The notes under the pieces were generated by a model, which made no database searches, was not told the origin of the DNA, and was given only the letters and a program-made list of their open reading frames with translations. A DNA stretch of 60,643 bases from Prochlorococcus sp. AG-402-K04 (lineage in GTDB: Bacteria; Cyanobacteriota; Cyanobacteriia; PCC-6307; Cyanobiaceae). Below, one piece after another: positions 12,508 through 23,141 of this stretch (within the stretch, counting starts at the first letter, position 1; the number at the start of each line of letters is the position of its first letter). Location: assembly GCA_003216895.1 (NCBI GenBank), contig QCID01000008.1, forward strand, positions 1-60,643, given 5' to 3'. Both the position numbers and the translations under genes were made by a program.

Positions 12508-14207
12508 TGAAATTAGCATTAGCCCAACTCAATCCAGTCATTGGAGACCTCGAGGGTAATGCCGAGAAAATATTTGAGGCATGCAATGAAATCAAAAACA
12601 TGGATGTGAATCTCGTAATAACACCAGAACTTTCTTTGATCGGCTACCCTCCAAAAGACTTATTATTTAATCCACGACTATTTGAAGAGGAAAAAGATGT
12701 CCTAAACAAATTAAGTAAAAGATTAAGTAATCTTAATAAAAACTTATCGGTATTAATTGGTATTGCAGAACCAACTTCTGGTATAGAAATTCCTAAACTC
12801 TATAATTCAGTTGTTATTTTAGAAAAAGGTGGTTGGAGAACCATAGCGCGGAAGCAACTCCTACCCACTTACGATGTTTTTGATGAAAAACGTTATTTTC
12901 GTTCTGCAGAAAATAGTAGTGTTTTAAATTTTAATTGCCAAGAAAAACTATGGAAAATCGGAATAACTATTTGTGAAGATATATGGGTTGAGCAAAACCT
13001 ACAAAATGAAAAGATCCTAGGCAAAGATCCTATAAAATCTCTGGAAAAAGAAAAATTAGATTTTCTGATCAATCTATCAGCTTCTCCATTTATTGAATCG
13101 AAAAGCTTATTACGCCAAAAAATAGCAGCAAAGGCAGCTATTCGTCTTTCATGCCCGGTTATCTATGTCAATCAAGTAGGAGGGAATGATGAATTAATCT
13201 TTGACGGTTCTAGCTTTACTCTTAATAAAGAAGGCAAGTTACAAAAAGAACTTCCTGCTTTTAAAGAGTCAGTTGATCTTTGTGACATATCCTCACTCAA
13301 ACAACAACCTTTCATATCAAGTAATTATCGAACATCACAAGAAGTTCTTTTTAGAGCTTTAGTTCTTGGAGTTAAAGATTATGCAAGAAAATGTAATTTC
13401 AACAGTGCCATTATTGGATTAAGTGGAGGTATCGACTCCGCCCTAGTAACAACTATTGCAGTAGCAGCTTTAGGCATCTCAAAAGTTCATGCGATTTTAA
13501 TGCCTTCTCCATGGAGTTCAGCAGGATCTGTAAAAGATGCAACGACTTTAGCTAATCGACTAGGAATACTTCATCAAACGATTCCGATCTCAGATGTAAT
13601 GAATAGTTTTAACGATGTTTTATCCAATTCAAAGTGGGGCATGCCAACCGGCACTGCAGCTGAAAATCTACAATCTCGTATTAGAGGAACAATATTGATG
13701 GCCATAGCAAATCAAAAAAAGCATTTACTTCTATCTACAGGAAACAAGTCAGAATTAGCGGTAGGATATTGCACCCTTTATGGAGACATGAACGGAGGCT
13801 TATCCGTAATTGGAGATCTTTATAAGACAAGTGTATTCGCTCTATGTGATTGGATAGATAGTGATTCGTCATCCAGTTGCAGAAATGATTTCTTTCTCCC
13901 TGAAACAGGAGAAATTATAAGCTCTGAAATAAGAAACAAACCTCCAAGTGCTGAATTACGTCCAGAACAATTAGATAGTGACTCTTTACCTGATTATTTC
14001 GTTCTTGATCCAATACTAAAAGGATTGATTGAACAACATTTACCAACTGATGTGTTAATAGATAAAGGATTTGATAGAAAAATTGTTCATAAAGTAGCCA
14101 ACTTAGTAAAGAACGCTGAATTCAAACGCTATCAAGCACCTCCTTTATTGAAAATTAGCAATCAAGCTTTTGGAAGTGGATGGAAAAAGCCTATAGCATC
14201 TGGATAA
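12507..14207 (+). CDS. nadE: Glutamine-dependent NAD+ synthetase
   Basis: 566 residues, a two-domain enzyme that amidates deamido-NAD to NAD with glutamine as nitrogen donor. The N-terminal nitrilase (CN hydrolase) domain has the glutamate in VITPELSLIGYPPKDLL, the lysine region RKQLLPTYDVFDEKRYF and the catalytic cysteine in ITICEDIW. The C-terminal synthetase domain opens with the PP-loop GLSGGIDSALV at ~303 and includes LLSTGNKSELAVGYCTLYGD. The one-base overlap TAATG with nadD indicates coupling. It ends 19 bases from the convergent DUF3326 gene. Confidence 0.97.
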   Translation: MKLALAQLNPVIGDLEGNAEKIFEACNEIKNMDVNLVITPELSLIGYPPKDLLFNPRLFEEEKDVLNKLSKRLSNLNKNLSVLIGIAEPTSGIEIPKLYNSVVILEKGGWRTIARKQLLPTYDVFDEKRYFRSAENSSVLNFNCQEKLWKIGITICEDIWVEQNLQNEKILGKDPIKSLEKEKLDFLINLSASPFIESKSLLRQKIAAKAAIRLSCPVIYVNQVGGNDELIFDGSSFTLNKEGKLQKELPAFKESVDLCDISSLKQQPFISSNYRTSQEVLFRALVLGVKDYARKCNFNSAIIGLSGGIDSALVTTIAVAALGISKVHAILMPSPWSSAGSVKDATTLANRLGILHQTIPISDVMNSFNDVLSNSKWGMPTGTAAENLQSRIRGTILMAIANQKKHLLLSTGNKSELAVGYCTLYGDMNGGLSVIGDLYKTSVFALCDWIDSDSSSSCRNDFFLPETGEIISSEIRNKPPSAELRPEQLDSDSLPDYFVLDPILKGLIEQHLPTDVLIDKGFDRKIVHKVANLVKNAEFKRYQAPPLLKISNQAFGSGWKKPIASG

Positions 14208-14226
14208 ATCCATTAATTTACTTCTA

Positions 14227-15336
14227 TTAATCATTCAATTCCTTTAAGCAATCAATTGGTCTGCGCAGAGAGTAAATATTAATCCCGTGACGTAAAGCTG
14301 TTATTAATCCTGCAGCCTCTACATAATTTTCAGCATACAAAATATTATTATTTTTTTCTCCGCCTAAGCAATCTAGCCTCATCTTTGAGGAGCTAACATT
14401 TAATACTCCTTGATTGGCAACTATTATCAAAGGAATAAATCTTTCAATACAAGATAAAACTGCTTCCCCACCTAATGCTCCCTGTGGAACAACAACGGCT
14501 CCTAAATCTATATTCCTTAATAAAGTTTTCATCTGTAAAAAAGAATTTTCTTTGATTTTCATGGCTGACTTACAGATCAGATCCGGAGCACGACTAAGAC
14601 CAACTAAAACACTTTGCAAAAATGTATATCCTATCTCTTCTCCAGAGGTACGAGGATCAAGATCATAATCAATTGGTAAGGGGAGTAACCCCGGAGCATG
14701 TGCACATGGAATCAATAAATGTTTTACAAGAAAATGACTGATTACAGCTTCGACTCCCGCTATGACATCTACACCATTACCTTGTCGATACAGTTTAGTG
14801 TCTAACTCCTCGCTATCATCAGGGAAACGAGTTACTACAGCAATTGCAGTTGCGCCAGCTTTCTTAAGTTTTTCAGCAGCTCTTAAAAGGACATCTGGTT
14901 CTTCGATATCCCCCCAACTTGAGCCACTTAAACCTTTTTTTAGATTAATTCTTATTGCTCTTTCAGTAGTAATTACAGGGCCGATATCTAGCCCCAAACT
15001 TGCAACACAGCCATCAGCAACTTGTAAATGTCTTTTCTTTAAATCAGACTCCAATCCAGCATCTAATAGCAAACCTACTTTTTGTTGTCTTACCGGTTTA
15101 AGAAACACTTCTCCAGCGGCAAAAAGATTTAAACTATATCCCTCTACATATTGGATACAAGTATCTGACCAATATAAAGATCCACCATTCATAACATTGG
15201 GGTGAGTTATTAAACAGTCACTAGCAGAAGCCAGTAATCTTGCAGCAGGAATTGCATCCCCTGCATATCCACCTACACTGCACCCTATACCAGTAGGAAT
15301 AATCAATAATGTTGGGAAAGGATCAGCGTTAGTCAA
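14227..15336 (-). CDS. DUF3326 family protein
   Basis: 369 residues, matching a conserved cyanobacterial and plant-plastid family of unknown function. The family-typical opening has LLIIPTGIGCSVGGYAGDA (residues ~10-28), followed by LITHPNVMNGGSLYW and later CAHAPGLLPLP and VVVPQGALGGEAVLSC. No catalytic motif I recognise is present; the glycine-rich conserved segments suggest a small-molecule-binding enzyme, which is only inference. Its start overlaps the stop of the 78-residue gene upstream by 8 bases, so the two are translationally coupled. Confidence 0.8.
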   Translation of the reverse strand: MTNADPFPTLLIIPTGIGCSVGGYAGDAIPAARLLASASDCLITHPNVMNGGSLYWSDTCIQYVEGYSLNLFAAGEVFLKPVRQQKVGLLLDAGLESDLKKRHLQVADGCVASLGLDIGPVITTERAIRINLKKGLSGSSWGDIEEPDVLLRAAEKLKKAGATAIAVVTRFPDDSEELDTKLYRQGNGVDVIAGVEAVISHFLVKHLLIPCAHAPGLLPLPIDYDLDPRTSGEEIGYTFLQSVLVGLSRAPDLICKSAMKIKENSFLQMKTLLRNIDLGAVVVPQGALGGEAVLSCIERFIPLIIVANQGVLNVSSSKMRLDCLGGEKNNNILYAENYVEAAGLITALRHGINIYSLRRPIDCLKELND

Positions 15337-15565
15337 CAGAATTTAATTCAGGATTAATCCCTTTCTCCTTATATTGATGAATAATCAATACACTTTCGAC
15401 AGATACTACCTGGATTTTTTTTTCAGAATGAGTAGTCACCGAAGTAATGGCCCACCTAAGTGGTTCACCATATTCCAATAGCTTAGATAAAATATAATTT
15501 CTCAAGTCAAATACGCTTAACTCAGAAGGCCAATCAAGGTGGAATTCTATAAATTCAAGATTCAC
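15329..15565 (-). CDS. Small conserved hypothetical protein (78 aa)
   Basis: 78 residues without signal peptide or membrane helix. The sequence looks like a compact alpha/beta fold: WPSELSVFDLRNYILSKLLEYGEPLRWAI forms a helix flanked by strands, then KIQVVSVESVLI. I do not recognise a named family, though similar short proteins accompany DUF3326 genes in marine cyanobacteria as far as I recall. The 8-base overlap with the DUF3326 gene makes a shared role likely. It lies just downstream of atpG, 54 bases away on the same strand, so it could be read through from the atp operon. Confidence 0.65.
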   Translation of the reverse strand: MNLEFIEFHLDWPSELSVFDLRNYILSKLLEYGEPLRWAITSVTTHSEKKIQVVSVESVLIIHQYKEKGINPELNSVD

Positions 15566-15619
15566 TTTACTAATTACTTATATTTTGAGAATTCGTAAAT
15601 TTAAAGACTGACAAGAAAC

Positions 15620-16570
15620 TTAAGCTGCAGCGCCACCCACAACTTCTAGAATTTCTTGCGTAATAGCTGCTTGTCTAGCCTTATTATAATCAATAGTAAG
15701 GTTTTTAGCTAATTCCTTAGCATTATCACTAGCGTTATTCATTGCAGTCATTCTACTTGCCAACTCTGAAGCAGCAGACTCCTGTAAAGCACGTAGTAAT
15801 TGATTCTGCAAATAAAGAGGTAAAAGAGCATTCAAAAGTTGATCAGGACTTTGTTCAAAAACAATATCGGATGGTAATTTTGGCTCTTCATTCGAAGGAG
15901 CAGCATCTTTCTCAATAATTAATTGACTATCTTTTGTAGTTAATCTAAAAATTTCATCTTCTGAATCTGCTATCCCTTGAGGATCTAAAGGTAAAAGAGT
16001 TTGTATTGTTGGATTACAGCTAACCAAACTTACAAACTTAGTAAAAATGACCTCTACTCTATCAGTACTTTCAGAAAGAAATTCTGCTAATACTTCACTC
16101 GTAATAGATCCAGCATCTTCAGAAGTTGGGACTTGTTCTAATTCTTTAAAAGTAGCTCTTATGTTGTAAAGACTAGATCTATTCTCAAAATAACCTATTG
16201 CTTTCTTACCAATTAACACCAGGTCAGGATTATATCCTTGACCTTTTAATTCGGCGTACCGTTTCTCTGTTCGTTTAATAATATTTGCGTTATAACCTCC
16301 ACATAATCCTCTATCCCCAGTAACAGCCAAGAGAGTAATTGTCTTAACTTCACGCCTATTTAGCAGAGGAGAGTCAGCAGCTTCAAACTGCATTCTTGAT
16401 TGTATATTTTCTAAAACCCTTGCCAATCGATCAGCAAAAGGTCTGCTCCGTAGGACCTGATCCTGAGCCCTCCGAACTTTAGCAGCAGCAACGAGTCTCA
16501 TCGCTTCTGTGATTTTCCTGGTGTTTTTGACAGATACAATTCTGTCTCTTATGTCCTTAAGATTAGCCAT
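15620..16570 (-). CDS. atpG: ATP synthase F1 subunit gamma
   Basis: 316 residues. This is the central rotor shaft linking the c-ring to the catalytic hexamer. The N-terminal helix [20 protein letters not shown], the middle [12 protein letters not shown], and the C-terminal [18 protein letters not shown] helix are diagnostic. The length and an insert around residues 195-235 ([14 protein letters not shown] and beyond) are typical of cyanobacterial gamma, which has the plastid-like insert but lacks the plastid regulatory cysteine pair; none is visible here. It is the last gene of the atp operon. Confidence 0.97.
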   Translation of the reverse strand: MANLKDIRDRIVSVKNTRKITEAMRLVAAAKVRRAQDQVLRSRPFADRLARVLENIQSRMQFEAADSPLLNRREVKTITLLAVTGDRGLCGGYNANIIKRTEKRYAELKGQGYNPDLVLIGKKAIGYFENRSSLYNIRATFKELEQVPTSEDAGSITSEVLAEFLSESTDRVEVIFTKFVSLVSCNPTIQTLLPLDPQGIADSEDEIFRLTTKDSQLIIEKDAAPSNEEPKLPSDIVFEQSPDQLLNALLPLYLQNQLLRALQESAASELASRMTAMNNASDNAKELAKNLTIDYNKARQAAITQEILEVVGGAAA

Positions 16571-16602
16571 AGGTAATTGTCTCTCTTAGATAGCCTTTGT
16601 GT

Positions 16603-18126
<1,524 letters not shown>

Positions 18127-18179
18127 TTAAGTTGGGGAAGATAAAAGGGAGAAAGAAGGTTGAGAAAGTCAGGAAATAA

Positions 18180-18728
18180 TTAGCTGACCTTGGCCAAAGC
18201 AAGACCAAGTCGCCTGACTTGCCCTGCGATGCTGGCATCAATGACCTTTGATCCAACATTGACCACAAAGCCACCTAACAATTCAGAGTCGACTTTGAGA
18301 TCGATTTCCAAATTATCTGTACCAGCAATAGATTGTACTTTCTTGAGTAGCTCAGATTGTTGATCTTCATTTAACGCTGAAGCTGAAGTAATTGTTGCTA
18401 AAGCAATATTTCTTTGTTCTCGATAGATTTCCAATAATCTTTCAAGAACAGAATTCAATAATCCAATTCTCTGACGATCTGCCAAAAGTTTTAGAAGGTT
18501 TAAGAAAGAGGGAGTGACCTGACTAGAGAAAAGCTTTTCTAAAGCTGCTTTCTTCTGATTAATCTCTAAAACTGGCGATGACATCGCATCACTAAATTCA
18601 GGACAATTGTTCCAGAGTTCTAAAATAGCTTTAGCTTGAGTTACAATTTCATCCACCTCGTTGCGACTCTCAGCGACTTGGAGGAACGCTTCAGCATATG
18701 GAGTAGTAATAGTATTAAGTAGTGGCAT
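18180..18728 (-). CDS. atpH: ATP synthase F1 subunit delta
   Basis: 182 residues. Delta joins the top of F1 to the peripheral b/b' stalk. The helical N-terminal half starts ITTPYAEAFLQVAESRNE, and the C-terminal half has ATITSASALNEDQQSELLKKVQ and ELLGGFVVNVGSKVIDASI, the OSCP/delta signature. The start shares one base with the atpF stop, implying coupled translation of b and delta. Confidence 0.96.
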   Translation of the reverse strand: MPLLNTITTPYAEAFLQVAESRNEVDEIVTQAKAILELWNNCPEFSDAMSSPVLEINQKKAALEKLFSSQVTPSFLNLLKLLADRQRIGLLNSVLERLLEIYREQRNIALATITSASALNEDQQSELLKKVQSIAGTDNLEIDLKVDSELLGGFVVNVGSKVIDASIAGQVRRLGLALAKVS

Positions 18729-19240
18729 TAGTTGTCTCCAATATTTTTAATTGACTGTTTAAGAAAATTGTCTTGAGTATTAGAATCTAACTTTTTAGGA
18801 AGCATCGCTAATGCTTTTTCAATAGCAAGTTCTGCAGCCTCTTTTCTTAATTGAGAAGTAACTCTTGCTGCTTCAGCATTTAAGTCAGACGCAGCGCCTT
18901 GTTTAATTCTTGCCATTTCCTCAACAGTTCTTTTTTCACTCTCTAAACGAATTGCTTCTGCTCTCGATTTGCAATCATTCCTGATTTTGTCTGCTTTTTG
19001 CTTGGCTGATGCAAGTTCGTCTTTAGCTCGTGAAAGAGAATCTTGTGCTTGAGCTAAACGCTCTTCTGCTTCTTTCAAATCAGAAAGTATTGTAGTTCTT
19101 CGTCTTTCAAGGATTTTTCCTAAAAAGCCTGGCAAGAACTTATAGAGGCCAAAAACAACAACAGTTAAGTTGATAATGTTGGTCTCAAAAATATTTAAAT
19201 TGAGGCCAAAGCCTTCGGAAGCGAAAATTAAAGAAGTCAT
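18728..19240 (-). CDS. atpF: ATP synthase Fo subunit b
   Basis: 170 residues. One N-terminal membrane helix (about residues 18-40, [18 protein letters not shown] and on) precedes a long charged coiled coil (residues ~45-150), with the [20 protein letters not shown] segment typical of plant and cyanobacterial b. It forms half of the peripheral stalk with b'. It overlaps the b' gene by 4 bases and atpH by 1, so the three stalk genes are translated as a coupled set. Confidence 0.95.
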   Translation of the reverse strand: MTSLIFASEGFGLNLNIFETNIINLTVVVFGLYKFLPGFLGKILERRRTTILSDLKEAEERLAQAQDSLSRAKDELASAKQKADKIRNDCKSRAEAIRLESEKRTVEEMARIKQGAASDLNAEAARVTSQLRKEAAELAIEKALAMLPKKLDSNTQDNFLKQSIKNIGDN

Positions 19241-19698
19241 TTTTTTGCCAAGAGTCTTTCAATAATCAAATCACCAAGATTGTCAGCCTCAGTTTTGAGT
19301 TGATTAAGAGCATCATCTCTTTGTGAATCAATCTCACTCCTAGCTTTCTCTCTCGATGCATTTGCCTCTGAGGTCGCAAGAGCAAGAGCTTCTTTATAAA
19401 GATTCTCAGAATCCTGCTCTGCCTCAAGAATCACCTTCTGAGCTTCAAGGCGAGCTTCTTTGAGCTGATCTTTGAGTTCAGTCTCTAGTCTTTCAACCTC
19501 AGCGATTTTTTTCTTTGCTTCTGCCCGACTGGTATTTACATAGTCCTCTCTTTCTTCAACTACCCGTCCAACAGGCTTGAAGAAAAGAGCGTTTAATATG
19601 AAAGTAAGCAATACAACCTGGACCGCCATCAGCGGAAGAGTTGCATCGAAATCAAACAGACCTCCCTCAGAGGCACCAAACAAAAACAAAGTTGGCAT
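19237..19698 (-). CDS. atpF2: ATP synthase Fo subunit b'
   Basis: 153 residues. This is the diverged second b subunit found in photosynthetic bacteria and plastids. The short N-terminus with [20 protein letters not shown] contains the membrane helix (~18-40), then [16 protein letters not shown] and a long Glu/Lys/Ala-rich coiled coil. It is named atpG in some cyanobacterial schemes. It overlaps atpF by 4 bases and is separated from atpE by 131 bases holding a strong hairpin. Confidence 0.95.
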   Translation of the reverse strand: MPTLFLFGASEGGLFDFDATLPLMAVQVVLLTFILNALFFKPVGRVVEEREDYVNTSRAEAKKKIAEVERLETELKDQLKEARLEAQKVILEAEQDSENLYKEALALATSEANASREKARSEIDSQRDDALNQLKTEADNLGDLIIERLLAKK

Positions 19699-19770
19699 TA
19701 GCTAGGGGTGCAAGAATTTAAGCGAGCCGGATAACGGCAATTGTAATTTGCTAAAGAAGTTTCAAATATT

Positions 19771-19822
19771 GGGGCTGAAAATTAATCAAATTAATTAATT
19801 TAATCAACCAGCCCCCCTTTTT
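19771..19822 (+). other. Intercistronic hairpin between atpE and atpF2, terminator-like on the + strand
   Basis: GGGGCTG (19771-19777) pairs with CAGCCCC (19809-19815); the intervening AT-rich DNA is itself full of AATTAAT inverted sequence and can extend the stem. On the + strand it is followed by CC and TTTTT (19818-19822), so it reads as an intrinsic terminator against the direction of the atp genes. On the mRNA strand it has no U-tract, so it is more likely an RNA stability or processing stem downstream of the highly expressed c-subunit gene. Confidence 0.6.
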
Positions 19823-19829
19823 GAAATAT

Positions 19830-20111
<282 letters not shown>

Positions 20112-20150
20112 TTATAGAGTTTGACCGGGAGTTTATACCTGCGAGGGGTG

Positions 20151-20171
20151 CATCTCATAGTTCTTGAGATG
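20151..20171 (-). other. Hairpin upstream of atpE
   Basis: CATCTCA (20151-20157) and TGAGATG (20165-20171) form a perfect 7-bp stem with a 7-base loop in the 167-base gap between atpB and atpE. It may be an mRNA processing or stabilising element 5' of the c-subunit gene. Confidence 0.55.
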
Positions 20172-20174
20172 ATT

Positions 20175-20189
20175 CTGAAAGAATTTCAG
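20175..20189 (-). other. Second hairpin upstream of atpE
   Basis: CTGAAA (20175-20180) and TTTCAG (20184-20189) form a perfect 6-bp stem with a 3-base loop, directly adjacent to the preceding hairpin and in the same atpB-atpE gap. Confidence 0.45.
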
Positions 20190-20205
20190 GCCTCAAAGCA
20201 GGAAA

Positions 20206-20236
20206 TTTGCTATTGAAAAGTTAATTCAGTAGCAAA
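20206..20236 (-). other. Hairpin just downstream of atpB stop
   Basis: TTTGCTATTGAA (20206-20217) and TTCAGTAGCAAA (20225-20236) pair over 12 positions with one mismatch and a 7-base loop. It begins nine bases after the atpB stop on the mRNA strand. No U-tract follows, so a full terminator is unlikely; partial attenuation or 3'-end protection of processed atp mRNA fits better. Confidence 0.6.
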
Positions 20237-20245
20237 AAATCATGA

Positions 20246-20971
20246 TTAATGATGCTCTTCAACTGCTTCCCCGATGTAATAGGCAGCAAGAGTTGCAAAA
20301 ATCAGAGCTTGAATAGCACTAGTAAACAAGCCTAGAAACATAACAGGGACTGGTAGAACAAGAGGCACAAGAAAAACAAGTACCGCTACAACAAGTTCAT
20401 CAGCCAGAATGTTTCCAAATAAACGAAATGATAAAGAGAGAGGCTTTGTAAAATCTTCAACAATTTTGAATGGGAGCATTATTGGCGTTGGGTGCACGTA
20501 ATACTCGAAGTAACGCAAACCTTTATTGCTCAACCCCGCATAGAAATATGAGAGAGATACCAGTAGTGCCAAAGCAACAGTCGTATTTATGTCAGCTGTA
20601 GGGGCCCCAAGTTCACCACTTGGTAATTCAATCAGCTTCCATGGAACTAATGCTCCGCCCCAGTTGCTCACAAAAATGAACAGAAAGAGGGTTCCGATGA
20701 AAGGCATCCAATCCCTATAAACCTTTTCACCAATTTGTGTTCTTGCAAGATCACGTATGTAATCCCATAGAAATTCCAAAAGATTTTGCACACCTTTTGG
20801 ATCACGTTCCATTTTTTTTGTTCCAATAACCACTAAGGCAAGCAAAGCGCCTATAAGAAGCCATGAAGTCATAAAAACTTGGCCGTGAATTCTAAAATTT
20901 CCAATTTGCCAATAGAGATGTTGACCCACCTCTAATTCAGCTAAAGGAAAAACAAATGGTAAAAAACCCAT
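20246..20971 (-). CDS. atpB: ATP synthase Fo subunit a
   Basis: 241 residues with five to six membrane helices. The proton half-channels lie at its contact with the c-ring. The essential-arginine helix is visible in [20 protein letters not shown] (about residues 173-192), and [21 protein letters not shown] closes the protein. N-terminal features such as [20 protein letters not shown] match cyanobacterial subunit a. It follows atp1 by 75 bases and is followed by a hairpin-rich gap before atpE. Confidence 0.97.
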   Translation of the reverse strand: MGFLPFVFPLAELEVGQHLYWQIGNFRIHGQVFMTSWLLIGALLALVVIGTKKMERDPKGVQNLLEFLWDYIRDLARTQIGEKVYRDWMPFIGTLFLFIFVSNWGGALVPWKLIELPSGELGAPTADINTTVALALLVSLSYFYAGLSNKGLRYFEYYVHPTPIMLPFKIVEDFTKPLSLSFRLFGNILADELVVAVLVFLVPLVLPVPVMFLGLFTSAIQALIFATLAAYYIGEAVEEHH

Positions 20972-21046
20972 TTATCTGGAAGTTAGGTTGCGTAGAAAAT
21001 AAACGCCAAACAAACAAAACTTAAAAATTGAATTTCTATGAAGCAA

Positions 21047-21466
21047 CTATGGCATTGATAGAAACTGAATAATTAACGCTGGTTTATAAAGCAAAAACCC
21101 TAATAAAGCCGGAATCAAATCAAGTTGAGGAAACCTAGAAGATACCAAAACCAAAAGAACCGGGACTAACAACTGGACTTTACCGACGATTTTCGATGAA
21201 GTACCTAATCTTCCAACTCCGCGAGCAAGCAAGCGAAAATAAAAAATTCCTGATAAAGCACCTACTAGAAGGCTTGCACTAGCTTTGAGTCCCCAAAAGA
21301 AACCGGCTATGCCAACAGAAAAAAAAGTCAATAAAAATGCCAGGCGAAACACTCGAAATTGAAGTTCAAGATATTCGTCTGAATTGACTGTGGACGATGG
21401 GTCCGACGAATCAATATCCAGAAGAGGATTATGACTTGAGCAATTTTCAACAGTCTCAGATGCCAC
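21047..21466 (-). CDS. atp1: ATP synthase protein I (Atp1/UncI-like)
   Basis: 139 residues with a polar N-terminus of ~40 residues and about four membrane helices (FRLAFLLTFFSVGIAGFFWG, SASLLVGALSGIFYF and two more). It is the first gene of the cyanobacterial atp operon; UncI-type proteins assist c-ring assembly or Mg supply but are dispensable. The start is a GTG at 21466, chosen because a strong AGGAGG lies a few bases upstream. Identity rests mostly on position and topology, since the sequence is poorly conserved. Confidence 0.85.
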   Translation of the reverse strand: MASETVENCSSHNPLLDIDSSDPSSTVNSDEYLELQFRVFRLAFLLTFFSVGIAGFFWGLKASASLLVGALSGIFYFRLLARGVGRLGTSSKIVGKVQLLVPVLLVLVSSRFPQLDLIPALLGFLLYKPALIIQFLSMP

Positions 21467-21552
21467 AAGAATTCCTCCTATTGGAGTTCCTTAGTGATAG
21501 TGAGAAGTTGTTTTGCAAACAAGACACCTAAGCTCTCTGCAAAGGCCCGGGG

Positions 21553-21581
21553 AATCTATCACGAGACTTGCATCAAAACAA
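21553..21581 (-). promoter_or_regulatory. Candidate promoter of the atp operon
   Basis: On the minus strand TTGTTT (21581-21576) and TAGATT (21558-21553) are separated by 17 bases, an acceptable -35/-10 pair about 90 bases upstream of the atp1 start. The matches to consensus are 3/6 and 4/6 only. Confidence 0.35.
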
Positions 21582-21839
21582 AAAAATTTTTAATCAATAA
21601 ATTGAAAAGTTGATTAATTTAATAACTTGATCAAAAAGTCAAAGCAAATTTTAGTTATTTAATTTAAATCAATTGATAGTCTCTTACAAAATTTAATCCT
21701 GATGAAATAAAATTAAATAATTAGTAATTGATCTATAGTTTTTTTATCTCTAAAAACTAACAATTAACTTTGAACTTATAAAAATCCTCTTGGATTTTCT
21801 GAAATTCCATAAAAAAGTAAAATAATTAAATTTAAAGAC

Positions 21840-21854
21840 TTGGCAATATGCCAA
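21840..21854. repeat. Perfect 15-base palindrome upstream of ftsW
   Basis: TTGGCA (21840-21845), ATA, TGCCAA (21849-21854). A 6-bp perfect inverted repeat with a 3-base centre, 35 bases ahead of the ftsW start, is a plausible operator or leader hairpin. Confidence 0.4.
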
Positions 21855-21889
21855 TTAAGCGGCTCAATGGTTTATAAGCAAAAGATCCT

Positions 21890-23122
21890 TTGAGCAATAT
21901 TTCTAATAAAAAAATTTATTCAGAACCCAAAAAAAAACATTCTCAGGAATCAAAAGATTATCTGTTTAATTTAATAAACAAAAAGCTACTTCCATTGCCT
22001 TGGTCTTTTTGGCCAAAGGAGGGGCGCTTGATCATGGGATTAATTGCCATTTGGAGCATATCAGGAATCTTTATTCTTGGATCAGCTAGTTGGTGGGTAG
22101 CCACTAGAGAAATGGGTGAAGGTGCTTATTATATAAAAAGGCAACTACTTTGGCTGGTAGCTAGTTGGAGCATTTTTTACTTAGCTATAAATGTCCATCT
22201 AAAAAATTGGCTCAGGCTATCAGGCCCATGCCTTTTTATAGGAATGGTCCTAATTGCATCAACAAGCTTTTTCGGTAGCACCGTTAACGGGTCTACTCGA
22301 TGGTTAATTATCGGACAAATCCAAATTCAACCATCCGAGTTAATCAAACCTTTCATAATTCTCCAAAGTGCAAAGCTTTTTGGTCAATGGGAAAGAATAA
22401 ATTCAGAAAAAAAACTTTTTTGGTTAACTATTTTTGCATCTATTATTTTATTAATTATAAAGCAGCCAAATTTAAGCACCGCTGCATTAATAGGAATTTT
22501 ACTTTGGATGATTGCATTAGCATCCGGTATAAACTTCCGATATCTTTTTAACACTGCAATATCCGGCTTTTTTATTGGTTCAATAAGCATTTTTTTTAAT
22601 GCCTATCAACAAAGTCGCGTTATGTCATTTATCAACCCATGGAAAGACCCAGAAGGAAGTGGATATCAATTGATTCAGAGTCTTTATGCTATTGGTTCGG
22701 GTGGTGTATTTGGAGAAGGTTATGGTCTTTCAATGCAAAAATTACAATACTTGCCGTATAGGAGTACTGATTTCATATTTGCTGTTTTTGCTGAAGAATT
22801 TGGATTCTTTGGATCTATTTTACTCTTATCATTTCTGCTTGTAGTTGCATATTTAACCTTTAAAATATCTATTAATTGTAGAAATAATTATTCTAAACTA
22901 ATCTCTCTTGGATCAGGTACTATTCTTGTGGGCCAATCAATCATGCATATAGCTGTTTCATCAGGAGCAATGCCTACAACTGGTCTACCCTTCCCTTTGA
23001 TTAGTTATGGGGGAAATTCATTAATTTCTAGCTTACTAATAGCTGCATTATTGGTAAGATCCTCTATTGAATCTTCAGATTTTTTAATTAAAAATCCCTC
23101 AAATAGACTTTTAACTAGATAA
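21890..23122 (+). CDS. ftsW: Cell-division lipid II polymerase FtsW (SEDS family)
   Basis: 410 residues with about ten membrane helices. SEDS proteins polymerise peptidoglycan glycans with a partner penicillin-binding protein at the septum. Family features are STVNGSTRWLIIGQIQIQPSE (residues ~126-146), the large extracytoplasmic segment SFINPWKDPEGSGYQLIQSL, GVFGEGYGLS, TDFIFAVFAEEFGF and the closing GLPFPLISYGGNSL. The start is a TTG, as an in-frame ATG at 21848 is cut off by a stop. FtsW rather than RodA is chosen because of these motifs and because ftsW commonly sits before ccdA-ccs1 in this group. Confidence 0.9.
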   Translation: MSNISNKKIYSEPKKKHSQESKDYLFNLINKKLLPLPWSFWPKEGRLIMGLIAIWSISGIFILGSASWWVATREMGEGAYYIKRQLLWLVASWSIFYLAINVHLKNWLRLSGPCLFIGMVLIASTSFFGSTVNGSTRWLIIGQIQIQPSELIKPFIILQSAKLFGQWERINSEKKLFWLTIFASIILLIIKQPNLSTAALIGILLWMIALASGINFRYLFNTAISGFFIGSISIFFNAYQQSRVMSFINPWKDPEGSGYQLIQSLYAIGSGGVFGEGYGLSMQKLQYLPYRSTDFIFAVFAEEFGFFGSILLLSFLLVVAYLTFKISINCRNNYSKLISLGSGTILVGQSIMHIAVSSGAMPTTGLPFPLISYGGNSLISSLLIAALLVRSSIESSDFLIKNPSNRLLTR

Positions 23123-23141
23123 TCTGGAGTAATAACTAAGA

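Larger units (their letters stand above)
21467..21889. other. 423-bp divergent intergenic region, atp operon / ftsW
   Basis: This is the longest gene-free stretch in the window. Near the atp1 end there is a strong ribosome-binding site (AGGAGG on the minus strand, 21472-21477) and a candidate atp promoter. The middle (about 21580-21830) is very AT-rich with many TTAATT and TTGATTAA repeats and no open frame or RNA gene that I can recognise. Near ftsW there is a perfect 15-base palindrome. Confidence 0.6.

Noticed and set aside
14762-15205. A 147-residue open frame on the + strand opposite the DUF3326 gene
   Set aside because: It lies wholly inside a conserved gene, is rich in Ser/Pro as antisense frames of coding DNA tend to be, and shows no domain.
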